Source of the DNA: Aphidius gifuensis
Taxonomy: Eukaryota; Arthropoda; Insecta; Hymenoptera; Braconidae
Direction of reading: 5' to 3'
NCBI RefSeq assembly: GCF_014905175.1
Contig: NC_057792.1
Span: 1,054,001-1,118,000, forward strand
Length of the DNA stretch: 64,000 nucleotides
The notes beneath the pieces were generated by a model. The model ran no database searches, had not been told where the DNA came from, and saw only the letters and a program-made list of their open reading frames with translations. Shown one piece after another: positions 12,228 to 26,600 of the stretch. The position numbers and the translations under genes are program-made. The first letter of the stretch is position 1. Each line of letters begins with the position of its first letter.

Positions 12228-15200
12228 CAAATGGTTCTTGTTACTATTCAAAATGATAATTTATTTGTTATTAAAGAGTAGATTGTTTATTATTTAATTT
12301 AATGCTTTTTAAATGTTTTTTTTTTTTTTAAATCATGTTGTTTAATTGAATTATTATTATTATTATTATATTCAAGTCAATTTTTTTAAAAATATATTTG
12401 TTTTTTTTTTTTTATGTTGTTTGTTAAATATAAAAGTTATAATTTGATTTTTTAAAAAACAGTATTTAATTATTGGTATTATATTTTCAACTGGAATCCA
12501 GGAAATAAGTTTTTTCAATTTTTTTTTTTTCTAGCACGCATGTAATAAGCCCGCACAAAAAAATTAATATATTTTTTTTGTCTTTTATTTTGTATTTTCA
12601 TCAATATATATATCAACAAGTTGATGGATTAACTGATGGAACGATTGTCTTGCCATTTAAAATTTAAATATATCAGAATATTAATCTCAATCAGCGTGCC
12701 AACAATATAATTAATTTAAAAATAATAATCAATTGTTTATTTATCATAAAATATCAAAAAAACATTATAATATATTTAAAAAATACACAAACAATATTAA
12801 CAACAATTTTAATTTGAAAAAAAATATATAACAAACTGCCAAATTTTGTCTACAAGATAATTCAAGTTTTAAAAAATTAATTCGTACTTATTATTATTAA
12901 AATTTGGTAATTAAAAAAGTACAAATAAAATTTATATGATAATGTAGCTTGACTTATTTGGCATGTTTTAAATAATAATAAATAAATTAATAAATAAATT
13001 ATCAATCGATTAAGTTAAAGAAAAAAATTGATAGAAAAAATTTAAAAAAAAATACAAATTATGTTGGCATACTTATATTTTGTAGTACTTATATTTATAC
13101 TGTTTTTAGAAAAAAAAAAAAAAAATCATGATAATAGCATCAATAAATTGTTATTGATGAGAAGAAAAAAAAAAAAAATTATTGTTTTTGTCTTGATGAA
13201 AGACTACATGGATAGTGATAATTTGAGTATAAAAAAATTGACTGTACTTGGTCAAAATAATAATCAAGTTAAATAAAAAATTATTGTAACGATGATATCA
13301 TATTATAATGAATGTCTGATGAAAAAAAAAATAATCTATAAATGTAAAAGAAAAATAAAAAATGATAGAAAATAACTTCCTATATGTGAATGGCTTCCTT
13401 AGAAGTAACTCATCGATCTGGATCGACGTAAACAATTTTAATAAACTAGTTAAAAATATATAGAGAAGAAAAAAAAATTATTAAATGTACTAGATTAGTG
13501 ATGACGTTCCACTGGAAGTCGTGATAAACTGATGTGATGGTGAGGGAAATACTCTCCTGTTTAATTATCTCGATAAAAATAATAAAAATATATTAAATCA
13601 AATAAATTTTTTGTTTTCTTATTGTAAATTTATTTAGGTAAACTTTGTAAAATAAAAAATACCTCTTTCCTTATTATATTTTCCTAATAGAAAAAAATAA
13701 TATTTTTCAAAAACTGCCGGACGAATTTTTATTCTAATTTTGGTGAATAAAATGCTCACAAAAAAAATTCACAAATATATATGCAATCACGGGGTCGTTC
13801 TTGTTATTCAAAAAGAAAAAGAAAAGCTGACATTTGTTTTTTCAATATATATATTTCGTATTCAAAATATAATAATGAACATTACACTCGCTGCTCATAT
13901 CGTAATTCAACTGTTACTTTACAATTGTCGTAAAATTAGTTGAAATCATCTGAAATAGGCAGATACAAAATCCAATTTTAAAAATCAATAAAAATCCCTC
14001 TGTCATAAAACAATCAAAACAAACCTCATCAAATCGTTAATTACATCAATTTCGAAATTTATATACATATCGAAATTTCGAAACAAACAAACCCCAAAAT
14101 AATAAATTCAAATATTATTTTCAATTCTCATTTCTTTTCAAATTGGATCATTATTTTTTTTTTTTTTCCTTCTGTCCACCAGAGATATATCCGCTCATCA
14201 TATTCGTGGACTCGATTAGTAGCCTATTTTTTTTTTCTTTTAAATTTCTCCCATTTATTTTAATTAAAAAATAAAAACATTTATCGCACTTTAGCTGTAC
14301 AATTTATTCAGACGTAAATAACTAAAAAGAAAAAAAATATTAGTACGATCATTATACAATTTTTTAATCAACAACATTGTATATATGTTAAATAATAATA
14401 AAAAAAAATATTTATCAACTAAAAAACAACATTGCTAAATGAAGAATTAAAGTGAAAAAAAATTAGTTAAATTATTAATAAATTTGATGAAAGAAAAAAA
14501 CAATTTATGAGATAAAAAATAACATTTTTTTTTTTTTTTTCTTTTTGCTTCTGCATTATTACAAGATATTTGCTTCAGCATTCCTCCACTTCTTACGCAT
14601 ATTGTTATTTTATAATACATAATCAGTTACATAATTAGATTTTCAATTAATATTTTTTGTTAATTTTTTTTTTTTCCACGTAGATAATTAAATAACCCAC
14701 ACTTTATTTAATATTTTTTTTTTTCATTAAACTTACTCGTTTTAAGCCCCAAAACCCTTAAGGATAATTAGTTGAAAATTTAAAATTTAAATCAATGTTT
14801 TTTCTCGTTTTATTTATTATTTAATCGTGATTTATTTTATATTTATTTTATTTATTTTTAACTATACAAGTGGCAAGAAAAAACAACACTCAAATTGCCT
14901 TATCTACTAATATTTATATTAATAATCATCACAGTGATAAAACGAAAAATATATATATGTATATATTTTTTTTTTTATATATATACTCCTTGTACACTCG
15001 ATCCTTATAATGATCAATCAATCAATTCATTTTTTTTTTATGTTATCCTCCATTTTAATCATTGCCTGATTTATTTTTAAACATTTTTTAATTATTCTTT
15101 TACATTTCACAACTTGTACACACTGTGTTTATCATTTTTCCTTGTTCCATTATTAAAAATTTTATTTTACATATTAATATTTTTATACTTATACCTCCAC

Positions 15201-17563
15201 TAGATAGCTAAAAAATTTTTCGGTTTATTTTATATTTATCTTTTTCGTTAACAGGACTTTTTATCTGGTTTTAAATATTGTGTTTTGTTTAATTTTTTAT
15301 TTGTCAGGTAAGTTTGGCTTATTGTTCGATACTCGCGTTGACAATTTATTTACAAAATTTAATATTAATCAAAGCGACTAATGATATGGAAATATATAAA
15401 TTCCGTTAGCTGGCTTTTTTAAATATATTTTCTCACGGTTTGAAAAATAATATATATATATATTTGAAAAATAAATTATTCAAAGTATTGTTAAGTAATA
15501 TTTTCGTAAATAATAATGCAAAATTTGAAACAATAAATACTTGACGAATATCAAACAACAAACCAGTCATTTTAAATACCTAGTATGTACAGTTGAAAAT
15601 AAAATCAAATAATAATTTGTTGATCGTTTGTTTTAAATATATTTTCACATAATTTTTATTACTTTTGGCTGTGTTTTTTTTAAATATTTATTAATTGTTT
15701 ATTTTGTGCTTGGGCGTATACCACAGAGTTACCGATGATTCATCAAGATAGGCCCACAATTAAATAAGTAATTAAATCTTCTTAAATCATTTATTTCTTT
15801 TTCTTTTGTTAATTATTAAATAATTTTTTTTTTACGCATAATTTTACAATATTTCTGATGCCTTTAATATTTTTATTATCAGGGTTTTTGTATCCCGGAG
15901 CTTTATTGATTGGTAAACGTCTTGGGGGCCTTGATCAATTTAGACATCGGAATAATAATTATTCCAGTTTTATTTTTCATTATAAATTTTATATTATTTT
16001 TTAAAAAATAAATAGTGCGAGATAACTTAACTAATATAGCTGCCCGATGAACTTGTTTGATATAGTCATTGGGTCGACCAGTCTAGCCGGTTTATTTTTT
16101 TTAATTCAGCAAAATTTATTCGAAATATTTTAAATAATATATTTAACCAATTAAATAAACTCTGTGATATTTATTTATTTTTTATTTAAATCACATATAT
16201 ATTTTTTTTTTTTTATTTCAATATAAATTATAAATAATTAAATTATAAATTTTTTTAAATGGTCCTCTGTGATATTCAACAATTCATTCATAAGTACCAG
16301 TAAATTTTTCTTTTCAATTTTTAAATATTTTAAATATTTTTAAAAATTATCTACGAATTGTTTCTTCATCATTGGCCTGCCCTTCAAAAAATCTTAAATC
16401 CAGTTAAGAATTAATTATTGTTTGAAAATAAATGAAAAAGTAAATGAAAATAAAAATTTTAATTATTTTATCATTTTATTATATAATATTAATAAATCTA
16501 GGTGGCAATTTGAGTCGCAGTCTAGCGCCCAATAAACCGTAAAACCTCTTTCAATATATAATCCCTTAAAAACAGTCTTTATACATTATATAAATCATTT
16601 ATATACAGATGTGCAACTAGCTAAGTGAATAAAAATTGTTTTTTTTTTTTTTTTTATTTTTCGATTACTTTTTTTTTCTTTTTTTTATTAATATTTAATT
16701 GTTAATTTATTATTTTATCTTAATTTATATTTAATTAGTATTTTGAATAATTTTTATTCATTTATTTTCGTCGTATCTTTCGATCAGTTACGACAAAGAA
16801 ATTTTTTTTTCTCTTTTTGATAAAATAAAATGTTATACATTTTATTAAATCATTTTTTATAAATCTTCAACTATCGTCGTTCACCTGTACCCTGATCGTA
16901 TATTTACAATTTTATTTATTAATTTTATTTCGTCAATTTTTGAATATTCTCTTTAATTATTTATCTTGTCATAATCATTTTGTAATTTAACTCGAGTAAT
17001 TGTTCAAGTTATCTGGCAGTTTAATTTGTAAATTAATTGATTAATTTGTCATAAAATTTATTGGAGATAAAATTTTAGATATGAGTCTTGTTATTTGTAA
17101 ATTAAAGTCGAAATACATCGAATTATTGTTAATAAATTATGAATATATGCTGTTTGTTTTACGGTGACTAATTGAGTCATTATCTCTGGATTATATCCAA
17201 CGAAATACAAACATTGACAATTTAATGAATATTACCTATTTTTCCTCATTGAAAAAATATATATTAAAGAAAAAAAAAAATTGACAAACGAATATAAAAA
17301 AAATAAATAAAATAAAAATTTTACAATTACATTTATACATTATCCTCCCCCATTGCCTATCAATCATATTTTATTTTTCAAATATATTGTTATGTATTTA
17401 ATCATAAAACAATTGTAACATTCTCACTAAACTCACCCATTCATATTCGTCAATATTTTCACATTAATAATATATGCAATTTCATTGATCATGTGTATTT
17501 ATGTATTATTGTTTGTTTGTTTGTTTAAATTTATATTCAAACATTAACACTGATTGCTACAAA
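12228..17563. other. 3' flanks of two convergent genes
   Basis: AT-rich sequence between the Rab-GAP stop (12227) and the stop of the minus-strand gene (17564). It should contain the 3' UTRs of both. ATTAAA or AATAAA hexamers are too frequent here to choose a cleavage site. A less AT-biased patch at about 13375-13560 lies where a long Rab-GAP 3' UTR could reach. Short open frames at 13061, 13740 and 14895 are low-complexity and unsupported. Confidence 0.6.
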
Positions 17564-17676
17564 TCATCTTGACAATAATCTACACAATATTGCAGCACCA
17601 GCTGATAATACTAATGAAACTCTTGATAACGATGATGACGATGCTGCACTTGCTCTCGTCAAATCTTCACAGACAC
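17564..17676 (-). CDS. DUF7042-7045 gene, exon 13 (hydrophobic C-terminus)
   Basis: Acceptor TATGTTCTAG; ends TGA at 17566-17564. Encodes VCEDLTRASAASSSSLSR followed by VSLVLSAGAAILCRLLSR. A small-residue-rich stretch followed by a terminal hydrophobic run is the pattern of a GPI-attachment signal; a short membrane anchor is the alternative. Confidence 0.85.
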
Positions 17677-20600
17677 CTAGAACATAATGAAATTTAATAT
17701 TAACAAAAGCACTGATGATTGATCTATAGATCAATTTTATCTTTTAAATTTTTACCTTGACTTGTTAGTATATATGTCCATTGTTCATTGCTGCCAGTTT
17801 GAAATTCTCGTGTTGGTCTTGACAGCCATAATTCTTGTTCTTGTTGTTCAATTCGACCACCTCTACCAGATAATTTTGGTTCTGGATCATTCCATCTCAT
17901 TGAAAAACAAAATGTTTGTCCTGAGCCTTGTGTTTGTTCATTGCTACTTGTTTGTGATACGATTGTATAATATGTACCACTTTCTTCCCAACGATCATGA
18001 CAAGTATATACTGCAAAAAACAAAGAAAAACAAATAAATATAAATGCCTTCATTAATTTAAATAATATTGTAAATTTTAAAAATAAATAAATACCTAGCT
18101 GTTCACTTGGACAACTACTTGCAATAACCATCTCACTGTGATCAGCAGAACCACATCCAATTTGTATATGTGATACATTACATTCATTGTCCTCATTATC
18201 CTCTGAAAATGTACGTTTTTCAGCAGCTCTTTTAGCTTTATTTTTAATACCACGTTTACGTCTTGGTGATGTTGATAATGCACGTGATTTAACAGTATAT
18301 CTTCCTGGCTGAGGACATGCCTTTTTTTCCATTGATGATGCTAAATAATAATTATCATTATAATTAATGAGGCAAAATATTTTTTATGTTGTTTAATTAT
18401 TTTTATTATTATTTTAAAAATACATGAATATTGTAAAAATATAAATTTATGTTTTCTTCCAGAGATTAAATCACCACCACTGAGACCATTATTACATGAA
18501 CGGTAATTTATTTTCTTTACTTCTTCATAAATCAAGAATTATTAAAATGCAAGGTTAAATAATAATAATAAAATGAATGTTTTTAAAATTGGCTTTAATC
18601 CTTGGTAATATTACTGTGCTTTTTTATTTTTTTTTTCTTGAAAAAAAAAAAAGAGTATTTGTACTGTGAAAATGTATGTTTTATGATGTATTTTTTTTTT
18701 GGATTCATTATGAAATTTTTATGGATGGTAAAAATGAACGTGTGAATAAAGTTTTTTTAAAAAATTTTTATTATAAATTTAATACTCACTAATCAATGTT
18801 GTAAAAGACGAATCTGATGGATCATGATGACTACATGCCTCGTCTGGTATGACTGCTTTTCGACCTGTAACAATAAATAATATCCGACATTTATTACAAA
18901 TATTTTTTTATTTTTTTAACTGCAATTATTATTTTTTTTCTCATTAAAAAAAAATCTTGTTCATTTTTCAGATATATTAATTCGAGCGTGAGGAAAATTC
19001 AACGAGAAATGAGAAAATAAAAAATAAAAAAAAACATTATATATTAATAGAAGAAAATAATAATAATAATGATAATATTTGAGAGTGAGAAATGAAAAAA
19101 TCAACGATTCAACTCACTTGATTGCTGAAGCTCGATAACATTGCCATCTCTTTTGTGAAAGATCATGCAGACGTAGCCAATATCACTGCAACAAAAGAAA
19201 AAAAATTGGATTTTTTTTTTTGTTATTTATTTCTTATATCAATTGGCATTTTTTTGATTTCCTTTTTTTTTTTTTGAGAAAATAAAATTATTTTAAATGA
19301 CACACTGACCATTTGTGAGAAAAAAAAATTATTTTTTCTATTATAATTAAATTAAAAATAAAAAACAAAAAAAATAAATAATAATAAATTTTATTACTTT
19401 ATAAATTATTATTAATTTTAAATTGAAAATTTCTAATTTAATTTTTAAAAAAAGATAATAATAAATTACATTAAAATTAAATTTTAAATAATAGTTTTAA
19501 ATTAAAAATATTTTTATAAAAAAAAACAATAAAAAAATAATTAAATAAATAAATAATTACCAGCCCCTTGTAATATGTGCAACAAGTTTAACTTTTTCTT
19601 TTCCAGGTAAACTTTCTAATGGTTCTAAATTGTGACAAACAATTTTTTCCTCTTGTGAATAACTGTTATCTTTACCAGAATATTTAATACTATCTGATTT
19701 ATCTTTAACAAGTAATGTTGCATTGCCAGTTGTAAAATGATAACTTCTTGAATGATCAAGGGTGTGCCAATCATGATGTTTAGTCACCCATGTTGGATAT
19801 TTACATCTATTGTGTTCTTTATCTCCTGTAATCATAATAAATATCCAATTATTAATACATAAATTTAACAATTATCATTTATAAATTATAATAATAATTC
19901 TATTACCTTTTGTTAATCTAATTTGTTTAGAACCTTCGCCAACAGAGTTCAATGCACTACATGTTGAATCACCAGATTGTGCCAGTACATATGTCGTCTT
20001 GCCAGTTTGATGATGAGTCTCATACAAAAAACACCTGTAAATTAATAATTTATTATTAATAAAATAAATAAACACTTATAAGCACTTTTTAATAAAATTA
20101 TTTTTATATTTATAATAAAAAAAAAATTGTAATTAATTTGTTTAACAGTAATTCTACAAAATTTCTATGTGAATTTTTTATCCATATAACAATTTCACTA
20201 ATTGAACTCATCCCTATTTTTTTTATCTCTTTATTTTTTTTTTAACCAGTCCACTTCTCAATTAGAATCATTGGATATAATTTGACTGGATCGTTTGCTA
20301 TCTCACATGGGTGCCTGTTAAATTTCATTCACGATTGAAAACAGTGTGGGGTAATGATGACAGCCAATCATAAAAACTTGAAATTTTATCATTCATTCAG
20401 ACAATAGTTATTTTATCTATTAAATAAATTATATTTTATTTTTCTTTTTATATTTTAATTAACATTCATTTATTATTGTCAAGTGTTATTTTATATTTAA
20501 TTTGTTTTTTTTTTAAATTAATTAATCTGTTTTATTGTTATTTAAATTTTATAATTACCTAAATGTTTCTTCGTAGGTTACAGAACTTCTGCCAAATGTC

Positions 20601-23600
20601 TTGACAGTACCAACTAGATATTTATTTCTACCATCTTTCCATGTTGCCAAACATTGAAGCTCTTCAGCTGAAATTAAAATTAAAAAAATTGTATTAATTT
20701 TCTATTTTTAAATATTTGAATAAAGTATATTTATTTTATAATTAATTTTTCATATTAATTAAAATATTTTATAATTAATTTTCAGAGTAATTTACTTGTT
20801 GTTTTTGTTTTTAATTAAATGAAATTGAATGGAAATAAATTTTACAATTTTATTTGATAACTATTGATCAATAGTTGAGGAATTATAATCGAATTAAATG
20901 TGTTTGTATGATAACTTGAAGGGTTTCGATTTGCACATCAATATGTCTATTGTATTTCTATACGAAAAAAAAAAAAGCATAATCTACAGAAGCCCCAGAA
21001 TGACAACTTTATTTTAAACTTAATCCATCTTGATGACAAAAGTAAGCATCTTTTTTCGATTACATAAATGCAAAAAAAATCAATTTAATAATTTTAATTT
21101 TCATGAATATATATTTGCTTGATAAAATTAAAAAATGTATAATTAAAATATGATAAATTAATGAGTTGAAAAATATAGAAAATATTATAAATGAAGTTAA
21201 TAATCTTGATGTATATTTTCAACACTTTATTTGCATAATTTTCTTTGTTTTTATTTAGGAAAAAATGTAAATTGTTTTAATAGATACTGTGAAAAAAATT
21301 ACTTGATGAAATGTAATTCATAAATATCCATTTAATTTTCTAAAGCCTCTTTGTTTTTGCTTATTTTTTTTTTATCTTGGGCAGAGTATAACCCACCGTA
21401 AATTTCAATAAATATCCATGGCACGAGCTCAACCAACTGAGTCCGCAATTCAATTTCATTTAATTGAGTTAAATATTTTTTAATATGCTCACACATTTTC
21501 GTAATGAACATAAAGATATTCGAAAAAGAAATACAACTATATTTCTATCTAAAAATTATTACTACATATATTTAAAATAATTTATTTAAATAAATAAATG
21601 AAATTATTATTTTGTTTGTGTAGTTGTAATTTTGATAAATTTGTTTATTTTTAAATATAATTTTCAGATGAAACCTTTCAGTGAATCAATGTCTATCACA
21701 TTAAAAGCTGAATAAAATAGTATCACATTTTTCTAAAATAACTTTGACCTGATTTTTATGTAGCCTTATTATTCAATTTACGATAAAATTATTCGAAATA
21801 AGTCTGGCTTATGAATTCTTAATCCACAATGTTATCGTAATTTTATGAAATATATTATCAACTGGGACAATGAGACTTCCATTAGTCTAACTAGTCTGAC
21901 ATATATTTAATAATAAAATCATCATTTTTTGATAGACATTTATATAAATAACATCCAGACAATGTATTTAAATTATTTCGAAATCTTGAGACGAAAAAGA
22001 GATACAACTTAAATAATTTATACTTAATATAGTCATCTACTTTTTTTAAAAATAAATTGACGTGTCTCATTTTGAAAGTTATAAATTCATAAATTTTTGA
22101 TAGACAGATTTATTTAAATAACGTCCAGACAATTTGTTTAAATTATTTAAAATTTAAAGACAAAAAAAAATAGAAATAAATGCTTAATTTACAGATGTAT
22201 ATCCTATTTTTCTTTTGTAATTTTATTATTTTTAAAATAAATAAAAAAGTATATTTTAAATTGATGAATTTTTTTGTAAAAATTATTAACGATTTAAAGT
22301 AATTTTTAATTTTGATAGACAACTATTTAAATAGCATCTAAAAAATACATTTAAATTGATAAATAAATAAATTCTAGGCTAGAAAAAAATCTATTTTTTA
22401 TAATAAAAAATTGTGTTGGACTTATTGGAAAAAAATAATACATACTGTTACTTTCAGATGCTGATACATCAGGACAAGCTTGATACTTGAATAAAAGTGT
22501 ACTATTATCAGTGCATCCTTCAGCATGACTAACTGGATTATTGCATTCTTGTGTGCCACGATTATATGTAAATGTAAATGGTGGTCCAAGAAATGGACAT
22601 GCAATTGGTTTTGGATTCAATCTGAACATAGTAAATAAATCAGCATCTGTTCTAGTTGCATCACACATATCATCCATATGTCCAAGCTCCGAATGACAAT
22701 CACCAACTGTAAATTAAAAAATTAAAAAAATTAAATATCAATTATCAAATAACAAAAAGCTTTTAAAATATTATTTATTATTTATTATTTTGAATATTAT
22801 AAAACAAAAAATTATTTATTATCCACCATCAGAATAATCAATAAACATAAACCAAAGTAACTTTATAATTTATTTATTCAACATTACATATAGGTAAAAG
22901 CACTTCTCCCTATTTTTCATATTATACACATCTTTTGATAATTTATTCATTCATCAAAATTCAAGATGCGTGCATAACTTTAATAAAAAAATAAAAAAAT
23001 ACACCTGCTTGTTATTATCATGATTTTAATAAAAAAAAATAAATTTTAATTTTCTTTATATGAAAAAAAAAAACAAAAGGAAATTACATTTTTGATTTGT
23101 TTTTTTATTTTAAATACAATTTAAGGTTTTTGAATATACGTTGAGATATAAAGACCACATTTAAATTGAATTAAAGAAAAAAAAAGGAAAAGGAAAAAAA
23201 CAATAAAGTTTTTACAAGTTTTGCATAGCTTTTGGTTGCATTCATGATGTTGCAAAAGGTATTTGTCCGTTGAATAAGGATAGAATATATATTTTTCAAA
23301 AAAATAAGGAAAGAAAAAAAAAAAAAAAAAAATTGAGAAAGGGGATGATGAAGAAAGGTAGTTGGAGAGTTCTATCTGGTGCTTTGATAATTTATGCATT
23401 TCCCAGGATAATCTCTGTGTATGAAAGATGGTAGCCAGCGGCTTGGCCAGTTGAAACCAAAAAGAGAGTAAGAGAAAGCAAGAGGGAAGAAATGAGAGGA
23501 AGAAAGAGTGAAGGTTTGAGGGAAAAAAAAAAAAAAAGATGAAAAAGGTGGGTTAGTTATATTGCATGCGGGTTTAAAACCAAGTTGAGGGAAAATGGCC

Positions 23601-26600
23601 TTTGCTTTACTCCATTGGGGCACACGCTAACGAGACATTAGCGGAACAAAGAAAAATTATATATTTTTTTTATTTTTCATCTATTTTTTCTCCCCTCGCG
23701 TTTCTTTATCAACCCCCTTTTTCAACCCACTTTGCGCTACTTCCTTCCTTCTTTTTCTTCGTCTTCAATTTCTTTTCTTTTTTTTACTATTTCATTTTTA
23801 TTATTATTATATTTTTTTTATGATATATATGTGCGTTTATACTTTATTGGTCTCTGTCATTTTGTAAACGCGATCATGAAACGACTGTACGACGACGAGT
23901 CAAGTAGATTCCTCATTTTCTCATTGCCTTTATAAACGAACACAAGAGACAGGAATACTTCAAGACTCAATGAAATAAATTTATATATATATTTTCATTG
24001 ATATATAATATTATTTTTTAAATTGATTTTACTTGTTTTATTTTATTTATTTATTTCATAAATGTCAGCAAGATGTGACACCAATTTGCAAGCTTATAAA
24101 TAAATCATATTTTATAATTTTTTTCTATAATTATTAAAATAAAATTTATCTGTTTAAAAATATGAATTTTTAAAAAATTTCAAGTCAATAATTAAAGGAC
24201 ATACGCCTTTATCTTAAACATGACATTTATTATATTATTTTTTTATTATTTAAAATACTATTTAATACTATTGTTGTTTATTTTTAATTTATTTTAATCG
24301 TTTGATTTTTTTTATTTATTAAAAAGTTGTGTAAAAAAAATTTTGAATGAAATTTAAAATTTATGTTATTGTTGTTAATTAAATGTAATTATTAAATGAT
24401 TTTAAAATTTTTTAAATGTAAATTTTAGTTTATAAAAGTACAGATGAATATGAATTTATTAAAATTATTTTAAGTTCTTTTGACTAGATGAAAAAAGAAA
24501 AAAAAATTGTAATTACGAGTTTTTGAGGCAACATCAAAGATTCTTTTGTTTAATATATTTTTTGTTTTATTTAAAAATTATTTGGATATAATATATACAG
24601 TGTTGAATAAGACGATGTATTATTGAATAAAGTTAGACACATTTACGATTCAACTTGACGATTGCAAGTGACACGTTAAGTGACGAGAAATGTACGTCTT
24701 TGTCATCATACAAAAACCGACATGTCTTCACTTATATTTCATTACTTTTGATGTTTATATAAGTTGGTACATGTCCAATAATATTTATGTATGTACTTGT
24801 CAAATACATAAATTATATACTAAAAATAATATTATATATTTTTAAACTATCAATACTCGCATGATAATATACACTAAAAAATTATTTAAATAAAAAATGA
24901 GCTTTTTAATATTCATTGAGAGTTGAATTTATAAAAATGGAAATATAAAATTTCTAGTTTTTTTTTTTGTAAATTTTAATTGTTTTTAAACTTTGGTAAT
25001 TTGTTAACGATTTTTTTTTTTTTTTTGGAATAATTAACTGTATAATTTATAGAACAATGATGAAGTTAATTTTTAAATTTATTTAATTATAAATAATTTT
25101 GAATTATGTGAATTATAATTGCCTATAATATTTTAATGATTGAGTAAATAAATAAATGAAATTTAACGAGTAAAATGAATTAATTATGATAAAATATTTA
25201 ATGAATTTATTAATAATTTTTGCAATAATTAATTCGAGTATTTTTTCAAATTATTAAATCCTGTAATGTAAAATAATATTACATTATTCAATGGTAATAT
25301 TAATTCGTTATAAATTAGCGATGGTACTTTATTATATTTATTTTGAAGAATATTGGGAATATTTGAAAACTAAAAAATTCGTAATTTTTAACAATTAATA
25401 AAAATGTAAATCGGTAATATAATTGCAGCTTTATTTATTTTAATTTAAAATGAATGTTTTATTGGCAAAAAGAATGCGATCAACGCAATTCTTTTGGCTT
25501 TTATACTTGTTGTTACGGAATCGACATGGCCGGTATTTGAACTCGGAACATCTCGTACCGCAGGCCGGCAGCTTTGCTACTCGACCACAAGCTGACACCG
25601 AAGATCATAGGAAATTTTAGCCTTATCAATGTCATCAATACTAGAATATTATTATATCTATTTTTTCTTTCTTTATTTAATTTTATAATTCAATGAAAAT
25701 AACGACATTAATAACTCTACAATTTATTAGTTCATAAGTAATTCGATATCTAAATTATTATTTTTTAAATACTAAAATTATTAATAATTAATCTCAAGTA
25801 GATATATTTTTTAAAATTTCTTTTTTGATATTTAAATTACTTTGACATTAGATAAAATATATAATTTATACATAAAAAATGAAATAATTTAATTGAATAT
25901 TTAAAAAAATATTTTCTTTGTATCATAATGAAGGTCACTAATTACACACTAATTATTTTTTAAATTTAATATATGGTATACTGATGAATTTCCGACGTCA
26001 CGTTTGTATACAAAGAACGTGAATTGTAAATATTTTTATGACTATATTTTTTCGTTTTATGATTTTTTTTCCCTTCTTTTTACAGAGCAATTTCATATCT
26101 TTATTATTATTACTTTTTTTTCAGCTCTTTACGTTTGGTCTCGGTGTGTGAGTATAAATTTTTGTTGTTCTCTTCTGGAGAATCGTGATTTTCTGGTGAG
26201 AAATGGGAGATTTTTTTTTTGTTTTTTTAAACGTAGATGGGTGGTGAGAAACGTACAAGTAACAAAAATATAAAAAATGTAAAATAATGTTAATAAAAAA
26301 ATAAAGACAGAGTGTGATGGCTGGATTCTATTGTTTCAATTTTTGAAGGCAAGAGGACTATGATTACACGCAACTACCAACACGGTTGCTCCATTCCCAG
26401 CTCTTTGAGATGCAAATGCTAATTGAAATGTAAAAACTTGACGACCTATATCGGTGCAACCCTCTCGCAAGAATTCAACTTCCGTTTTACTCAAGTCCAA
26501 GTTCCTTCTTCTTTATTTCTTTTTTAATTTTTTTTTTTCTTTCGTTCTACAATCTCTCCTTTTTTTTCCTCGCTATTCCCGAGAAAAATCGCCTCATTTT

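Noticed and set aside
25525..25600. tRNA gene on the minus strand
   Set aside because: A and B boxes are present but the acceptor stem does not pair and the sequence recurs as part of a longer repeat; it is the head of a SINE.
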